DNA of 29,086 bases from Bacteroidales bacterium UBA5235 (GTDB lineage Bacteria; Bacteroidota; Bacteroidia; Bacteroidales; VadinHA17), in NCBI GenBank assembly GCA_002409145.1, contig DHUL01000048.1, forward strand, positions 38,696 to 67,781, in the 5' to 3' direction. Shown piece by piece: positions 24,350-29,086 of this stretch (position 1 is the stretch's first letter; each line of letters begins with the position of its first letter). The position numbers and the translations under genes are program-made. The notes beneath the pieces were generated by a model, which did not search any database, was not told the DNA's origin, and saw nothing but the letters and a program-made list of their open reading frames with translations.

Positions 24350-26212
24350 TCACACATCCTTCATCTTTCCCGGCCTGAGCATGTTTTCAGGGGCCAGTAT
24401 CTGATTAAGCTTTTCTTTTGAAAGCAGGTTTTTACTGAGCACCAATGAGTAAACGCTCTCGCCCGAAGCCAGGGCTTCTCTTGCCAGTTCATTTGCTGCC
24501 TTGTACCCTATCCAGGGGACCAATGCTGTTACAAGCCCGATGCTGTTCTCAACCATTGACCGGCAGCGTTCCTCATTGGCTGTTATACCATCAATGCATC
24601 TGAATCTCAGCGTGTTTATGCCATTGATCAGCATCTCAACTGACTCAAAGACACTATGGACGATGACAGGCTCAAAGACATTGAGCTCAAGCTGACCTGC
24701 TTCGGAAGCCATTGTAACCGTCAGGTCATTCCCGATCACCTTGAAGGCTATCTGGTTGACCACCTCGGGTATTACCGGATTGACCTTGCCCGGCATGATT
24801 GATGACCCAGGCTGCATCGGGGGAAGGTTTATCTCATTGATACCGGCCCTGGGACCTGAGGAGAGCAGCCGAAGGTCATTGCAGATCTTTGACAACTTGA
24901 CGGCCAGACGCTTCACGGCTGATGAATACATGACGAATGCTCCTGTATCCTGCGTTGCCTCAACAAGGTTGGATGCAAGCGCCAGTTCAAGACCGGTGAT
25001 CCTCCTCAGATGCCGGATAACCTTGTCAGAATAGCCAGGCTCTGAATTGATGCCCGTACCTATTGCCGTAGCACCCATGTTAACTTCCAGGAAGAGCCGG
25101 GCATTCTGGTTCAATCTCTCTATCTCCTCTGCCAGGGTGACGGCATATGCCTCGAACTCCTGACCCAGGGTCATGGGAACGGCATCCTGCAACTGGGTGC
25201 GGCCCATCTTTAGAACATGAGAAAACTCTTCACCTTTCCTGTGGAACGACCCGACGAGCGTTTTAAGCACCGCTACCAGCTTCCGGTTTGAATTATAGAG
25301 TGCAATCTTTACTGAGGTCGGATATGCATCATTGGTAGACTGTGAAAGATTCACATGGTTGTTTGGGTGGCACTGTGCATAGTCGCCCTTTTCATATCCC
25401 AGCATCTCAAGTGCCCGGTTGGCGATCACCTCGTTGGCATTCATATTTGTTGATGTTCCTGCCCCGCCCTGGATCATGTCAACAACAAACTGGTTATGAT
25501 ATTTTCCGTTCTGGATCTCGCGGCAAGTCAGAACAATGGCATCCCTGACACTCTGGTCAAGCAGTCCCAGCTCAAAGTTCGCTTCGGCCGCCGATTCCTT
25601 TACCATTGAGAGAGCCTCAATGAGTGAAGGGAAAAAATTCAGCGTCACCCCTGAGATATTAAAATTCTCCATTGCCCTGAGTGTCTGCACGCCATAATAT
25701 GATTCAACGGGCACCTCACGTTCACCCAGAAGGTCACTTTCAGAACGTGTGTTGCCGGAATCATATTGGGCATTGTAACCCAGAATGCGGGTATTCGCAT
25801 TCCTCATCCGCCTGGAAATAACCCTGGTTATATTAAGAAGGATCTTAAGGGTTGTTGACGGGCTTTGATGAAAGAATTCGCTGCTTATATCCAGGATGGT
25901 CGTTGACTTTACAGCCCTGGCGGAGGTGGAGTGGAGCGAATTCTCCTCCCAGATACCCTCCCCGATGAAATCACCCTTGCCGAAGAGAGCCAGTCTCATG
26001 TCAGCGCCATAGGCATTTCTCTTGAACAGCTCGACCTCTCCATTATAAATGACATATATGTCTTCACGGGGACTGTTCTCCCTGAAGAGAATGTATCCGG
26101 CATTGCAATTCTTCTCCCTGATGTGGCCGGCGAGCTCGTTAAGCTCCTCCTCCGTCAGGTTCCTGAAAAGCTCAATACCCTTCAGAAATTGAGAAATTTC
26201 ACTCTTGTCCAT
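24350..26212 (-). CDS. aspA: Cyclic-nucleotide-binding-like domain fused to aspartate ammonia-lyase (620 aa)
   Basis: Residues 1-135 form a CRP-like cNMP-binding fold (LFRNLTEEELNELAGHI, YILFRENSPREDIYVIYNGEVELF, GDFIGEGIW). Residues about 155-620 are a full-length aspartase/fumarase-superfamily enzyme: TRSESDLLGEREVPVESYYG, GAGTSTNMNANEVIANRA, HPNNHVNLSQSTND and the SS-loop GSSIMPGKVNP (469-479) with the probable catalytic Ser470. The reaction is L-aspartate to fumarate plus ammonia. Aspartase rather than fumarase is suggested by the motif wording and should be treated as likely, not certain. Free aspartases are about 470 residues, so the sensor domain is a true N-terminal addition. In the phosphate-binding cassette the usual Arg after GE is replaced (Ser95 by alignment), so cAMP binding is doubtful. 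Confidence 0.88.
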   Translation of the reverse strand: MDKSEISQFLKGIELFRNLTEEELNELAGHIREKNCNAGYILFRENSPREDIYVIYNGEVELFKRNAYGADMRLALFGKGDFIGEGIWEENSLHSTSARAVKSTTILDISSEFFHQSPSTTLKILLNITRVISRRMRNANTRILGYNAQYDSGNTRSESDLLGEREVPVESYYGVQTLRAMENFNISGVTLNFFPSLIEALSMVKESAAEANFELGLLDQSVRDAIVLTCREIQNGKYHNQFVVDMIQGGAGTSTNMNANEVIANRALEMLGYEKGDYAQCHPNNHVNLSQSTNDAYPTSVKIALYNSNRKLVAVLKTLVGSFHRKGEEFSHVLKMGRTQLQDAVPMTLGQEFEAYAVTLAEEIERLNQNARLFLEVNMGATAIGTGINSEPGYSDKVIRHLRRITGLELALASNLVEATQDTGAFVMYSSAVKRLAVKLSKICNDLRLLSSGPRAGINEINLPPMQPGSSIMPGKVNPVIPEVVNQIAFKVIGNDLTVTMASEAGQLELNVFEPVIVHSVFESVEMLINGINTLRFRCIDGITANEERCRSMVENSIGLVTALVPWIGYKAANELAREALASGESVYSLVLSKNLLSKEKLNQILAPENMLRPGKMKDV

Positions 26213-26349
26213 GGTTCAGCTATCTGTTAATATGTGACAGGCCTCAAAGGAAAATAAATTTAAGAAAATTATGAATGCCAAACCTCAGAATAGCCGATGT
26301 CGATCAGTTTTACTATCTTGGCAACTCATACCTGTTGAAATCTATAGCT

Positions 26350-27069
26350 ATGAATACCAGTCTGAAAAGAGTTAGTCTTGCAGCGTTTGTGATACTGTTC
26401 GGGCTTGGCGTCTCAGGGCAGAACCAGATTCCCATTGACGGCCCATGGGAGGATGAGAAATTCTTCAGTGCCGGTTACACCCTCGGGTTCAACGTGATGA
26501 CTTTTGGCGTAGATCCCTCGGAACAGTTTACCACCACCGATTCAGTCTATCCCTCCCGGGGATCCTTCTCTCCCGGGTTGAACATACACCTGGCATTGAA
26601 TTTCAGGCTGAACCAATTTTTTGATATAAGGCTCCTGCCCGGCATTTCTTTCGGGCAAAGGAATGTTGCATACTCATCTGACCGTTTGCATGATACGATC
26701 TTCAGTCCGCAGAAGGTGGAGTCAAGTTTTATAGAAGTACCCCTGCTCCTGAGGTACGGGTGGAGAATGCAGAACATAAAGCCATATATCGTCGGAGGCA
26801 TCAATTACAGGTATGATTTCTACGCTCAGGAAAAATACCGGCTGGAGCGTCCTGTTTACCTCAGGCTGAACAGATCCGACCTTTATTATGAGGCAGGCGC
26901 GGGAGTCGGTTTTTACATGGGCGGGTTAAGGCTTTCCCTGGAGCTGAAGATGTCAAACGGAATTGCTGATGTACTTGCTCATGACCCTCATCCTGAGTAC
27001 CCTGAATACTGCAATACAATTGAGAAACTGAAATCACGTATCTGGGTATTGTCGCTGCATTTCGAGTAA
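26350..27069 (+). CDS. PorT-like outer-membrane beta-barrel protein (239 aa)
   Basis: I start at the ATG at 26350: it gives a clean signal peptide (MNTSLKRVSLAAFVILFGLGVSG), whereas the longer frame from 26275 adds 25 non-signal residues. The body matches the PorT family, with FDIRLLPGISFGQRNVAY, SSFIEVPLLLRYGWRMQNIKPY, VGGINYRYDF and YYEAGAGVGFYMGGLRLSLELKMSNG. PorT is an outer-membrane barrel needed for T9SS secretion; Bacteroidota often carry several paralogues, so this may not be the core PorT. It fits the T9SS substrates at 1577 and 20648. Divergent from the aspartase fusion gene. Confidence 0.8.
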   Translation: MNTSLKRVSLAAFVILFGLGVSGQNQIPIDGPWEDEKFFSAGYTLGFNVMTFGVDPSEQFTTTDSVYPSRGSFSPGLNIHLALNFRLNQFFDIRLLPGISFGQRNVAYSSDRLHDTIFSPQKVESSFIEVPLLLRYGWRMQNIKPYIVGGINYRYDFYAQEKYRLERPVYLRLNRSDLYYEAGAGVGFYMGGLRLSLELKMSNGIADVLAHDPHPEYPEYCNTIEKLKSRIWVLSLHFE

Positions 27070-27265
27070 GGGTGGCAGGTATAAGAGGCCGCGGGTGTGT
27101 AACCTAAGAACTCTGTCCATTAATCCTCTTAGTCCCATTGTTGGTCAAAATTATCCTCTATTTGAGGGCTGAAGTGCTCAAACTATGAGCTTTATTCGCG
27201 AAATTTGGGCAGGCGATGGGAAAACTGCAGGCTACGAGATACCTGCTGCTTAACTGACAATATTG

Positions 27266-27916
27266 ATGAAATACAACTACAAAAACCTTTTTGCGTCGCA
27301 GCACGAAAAGTTTACGGCGATATTGGGTCAGGATTATTTCTCATCGCTGCTGGTGGATGAAGATCTGTCAGATTCCGCAATTATTATTTCAGACAAGAGA
27401 GTTTACCAGGTAGGACGGTTATACGAGTCACGTTCCCGCATCTATGGCGGCGGCCTCAGGGCAAGCAGGGGGAAAAAAATTGTCAGTCTCCATGATATTA
27501 CAGGTACAGCCTGCAAGGAGATAACAAAACCCATTCCCGGAGGAGCCCTGATAGCATTCGGTGTGCTGGCGGCCACCCTCGGCCTGCTGTCAGATGTGCG
27601 TCAGTCAACATACATCATGCTTGGCATAGCGGCTGTTTCGATTGCCGCAGGCATCTGGCTCATCATTAAACTCAGGAAAAGATACCTGATCATAGAATAT
27701 GCCGGCGGCAGTATGGCACATCCGGTAAAATTCATTACTGACACCGAACTCAACCTGTTCCAGGGTATCATAGCCGACGAGAAAGAGAAGCTGATGTCCG
27801 GAATCGGTGAACTTAAGGAGTGCCCGAATTGCGGAGAGAAAATCCAGCTGGGAGCAAAGCTATGCCGCTACTGCGGCGAAACCCAGCAGGAGACCGCCCC
27901 GGAGGAAACACGCTAA
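27266..27916 (+). CDS. Membrane protein with C-terminal zinc ribbon (216 aa)
   Basis: ATG at 27266 is preferred over TTG at 27263. Residues 15-90 are a PH-like beta-rich cytosolic region (AIIISDKRVYQVGRLYES, KKIVSLHDITG). Two TM helices follow (about 92-109 and 115-135), then a second cytosolic part (KRYLIIEYAGG). The protein ends in a zinc ribbon, CPNCG (C186, C189) and CRYCG (C200, C203). This layout is common among hypothetical bacterial membrane proteins; no specific role can be given. No consensus promoter was found in the preceding 190 bp. Confidence 0.75.
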   Translation: MKYNYKNLFASQHEKFTAILGQDYFSSLLVDEDLSDSAIIISDKRVYQVGRLYESRSRIYGGGLRASRGKKIVSLHDITGTACKEITKPIPGGALIAFGVLAATLGLLSDVRQSTYIMLGIAAVSIAAGIWLIIKLRKRYLIIEYAGGSMAHPVKFITDTELNLFQGIIADEKEKLMSGIGELKECPNCGEKIQLGAKLCRYCGETQQETAPEETR

Positions 27917-27982
27917 AGATCAGACGTAAATTATCCAGTCAGAAATTCCGGAAGCAGGGTCAGCCCTATGTATGATGATGCC

Positions 27983-28168
27983 CTAAACCCCCAGGCTCCT
28001 GAATGCTTCGAGCACCAGGAACACTGGCCAGACAATTGCCTTCAGGAACCCAAGCACCCCCATCCAGAAGCCTGTTGCCCCGGAGATAAAATAGATGGCT
28101 GCACCTATAAGTCCCAGCCCGTAAACTGCGCCTGACGCCGGCGAACATTCTTTCATTCTGTCGGTCAT
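27983..28168 (-). CDS. Small conserved-type membrane protein (61 aa)
   Basis: A short N-terminus with Cys8 is followed by two hydrophobic helices: SGAVYGLGLIGAAIYFISGA and GFWMGVLGFLKAIVWPVFLV. Small proteins with this GLGLIGAAIYFI plus GFLKAIVWP pattern recur in bacteria and archaea, without a known role as far as I recall. The frame from the ATG has a GGGAGGT Shine-Dalgarno sequence 7 nt upstream, which decides it over the overlapping minus-strand frame 27966-28148. The -7-like TAAATTTG at 28275-28268 could drive it, but no -33 box is in place. Confidence 0.7.
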   Translation of the reverse strand: MTDRMKECSPASGAVYGLGLIGAAIYFISGATGFWMGVLGFLKAIVWPVFLVLEAFRSLGV

Positions 28169-28175
28169 AGTTGAT

Positions 28176-28182
28176 ACCTCCC
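28176..28182 (-). promoter_or_regulatory. Shine-Dalgarno sequence of the small membrane protein
   Basis: GGGAGGT on the minus strand, 7 nt before the ATG at 28168; one of only two clear Shine-Dalgarno sites seen in the window. Confidence 0.6.
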
Positions 28183-28448
28183 AGTTCTTTGGTTACACAA
28201 AAATGGAATATGTCATTTAAGTAAAATGATTGCGACGCGTAAAATTATGACAGTCAGTTATTAAAGTCAAATTTATTTTTTTTCTGGAACATTTGTCATT
28301 TTAAGCGGTTTATTTATCAACTGATTACACTTATTCGTCAAATCGGGATTTATGCTGTACAGAAGGTTCACCGGGCGTAAAGGGCCGGAAAAATGCAAGT
28401 GCGGGATACTTCAGATAATTAGAGGAGTTATCCGTCAATCAAATTATT

Positions 28449-28480
28449 TTTGCATATACCTCCTGTCATCTCTAACTTGT
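28449..28480 (+). promoter_or_regulatory. Bacteroidota-type promoter of the GEVED-domain gene
   Basis: TTTG (28449-28452), a 20-nt spacer and TAACTTGT (28473-28480), near-consensus. The expected start near 28486 leaves about 43 nt of leader. Confidence 0.65.
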
Positions 28481-28528
28481 AACTTTTTAGGTCCGGAAAC
28501 TGTTGTCAGGGCCAGTTAAAAACAAGGA

Positions 28529-29086
28529 ATGGCAAAAAGAAACACAATAAGAATACTCTTTCTTGCACTGCCTTTTCTGACAGCCTTCAGCATTCCGGCC
28601 GGGAACAGCAGGGAATACAATTACCTGACAAAACCGGAAACATTCATGCACGCTGCGATGATCCCGCAGGATGACAACCATGATTTTGGCGATGCCCCTG
28701 AAAGCTACGGATCAGCCGACCATATTATCACAACCTATTACCTGGGTGGTGAGGCCGATGCTGAGAAAGGAAGTCAATATTCTGAAGAAGCTGACGGTGA
28801 TGACCTAAACGGGATTGATGACGAGGACGGAGTCACCATTCCTTCTCTAAAACAGGGAGAAAAAGCCACTATCAGGTATAATGTCTCTACCCCATGGCTT
28901 TCAACTGGTTATCTGAATGCATGGATTGACTGGAATGGTGACGGAGATTTCGATGATCAGGGAGAGAGGGTCGCTACAGACGTACGCAGAGGATCAGGAT
29001 CTTATAACCTTGATGTGACTGTCCCCTCGTCAGCTATTGCATCCAGGGCTACTTTTGCACGATTCAGGTTTGGCCCCAGATCAACA
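28529..29086 (+). CDS. GEVED-domain surface protein, N-terminal part (runs off the window)
   Basis: The frame is open from the ATG to the window edge (186 codons). A signal peptide-like start (MAKRNTIRILFLALPFLTAF) is followed by DFGDAPESYG (52-61), EEADGDDLNGIDDEDGV (86-102) and AWIDWNGDGDFDDQGERV (131-148), the hallmark of GEVED domains in secreted Bacteroidota proteins. The Asp/Gly-rich segments suggest calcium binding. Such proteins usually carry further adhesion modules and a T9SS sorting domain; those parts lie beyond the window, so that is inference. Confidence 0.85.
   Translation, partial: MAKRNTIRILFLALPFLTAFSIPAGNSREYNYLTKPETFMHAAMIPQDDNHDFGDAPESYGSADHIITTYYLGGEADAEKGSQYSEEADGDDLNGIDDEDGVTIPSLKQGEKATIRYNVSTPWLSTGYLNAWIDWNGDGDFDDQGERVATDVRRGSGSYNLDVTVPSSAIASRATFARFRFGPRST

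Larger units (their letters stand above)
28169..28528. other. AT-rich divergent spacer, no gene
   Basis: About 360 bp without a credible gene. The left end holds the leader and a candidate -7 box (28268-28275, minus strand) of the small membrane protein. The right end holds the promoter of the GEVED-domain gene. I see no hairpin terminator, repeat array or RNA gene in between. Confidence 0.6.

Noticed and set aside
1..29086. tRNA, rRNA, CRISPR arrays, insertion sequences and prophage genes
   Set aside because: No tRNA-like cloverleaf consensus, repeat-spacer pattern, transposase or integrase motif, or terminal inverted repeats were found by reading the window.

Overview
The window looks like chromosomal DNA of a Bacteroidota bacterium, probably Bacteroidales/Marinilabiliales-like. 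Two long secreted proteins end in type IX secretion (T9SS) sorting domains, and a PorT-like T9SS barrel is present. Several genes carry the Bacteroidota promoter (TTTG, 20-nt spacer, TAnnTTTG), and most starts lack a Shine-Dalgarno sequence. No rRNA, tRNA, CRISPR array, transposase or phage gene was seen.

Layout. Positions 1-3.9 kb (+) hold a tiny Cys-rich lipoprotein, a secreted M29 aminopeptidase-like protein that seems to have lost metal ligands, and a multi-domain T9SS surface protein, closed by a strong terminator. Positions 3.9-16.3 kb form a signalling island. On the minus strand it has a SiaC-like regulatory phosphoprotein, a RyR-SpoIIE phosphatase, and two TIR-TM-TPR receptor-like proteins. 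The downstream TIR gene leads into a 71-residue protein translationally coupled to a B12-binding-type radical SAM enzyme. A TerB/ABCG-type transporter diverges from the SiaC-like gene. Positions 16.3-20.4 kb hold envelope and hypothetical genes: a secreted protein, a glucosaminidase-like hydrolase, a CxC-rich protein, a TPR lipid-free secreted protein and a small ORF. Positions 20.6-29.1 kb hold a CotH-like T9SS protein, a second Cys-rich lipoprotein, a cyclic-nucleotide-domain/aspartase fusion, a PorT-like barrel, a zinc-ribbon membrane protein, a small membrane protein and the start of a GEVED-domain surface protein.

The most interesting part is the island. TIR domains in bacteria often cleave NAD+ and can make cyclic ADP-ribose-type signals. 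Here two membrane-anchored TIR proteins with almost identical TIR modules but unrelated extracytoplasmic sensor halves lie next to a phosphatase carrying a ryanodine-receptor (RyR) domain and its likely SiaC-type substrate. My working inference is an envelope-sensing system in which TIR output is read by RyR and passed on by dephosphorylation of the SiaC-like protein. The parts are seen in the sequence; the wiring is a hypothesis.

Start sites were revised where promoter position or signal peptides argued against the longest reading frame (TIR-2, glucosaminidase, PorT-like, secreted hypothetical, TPR protein).
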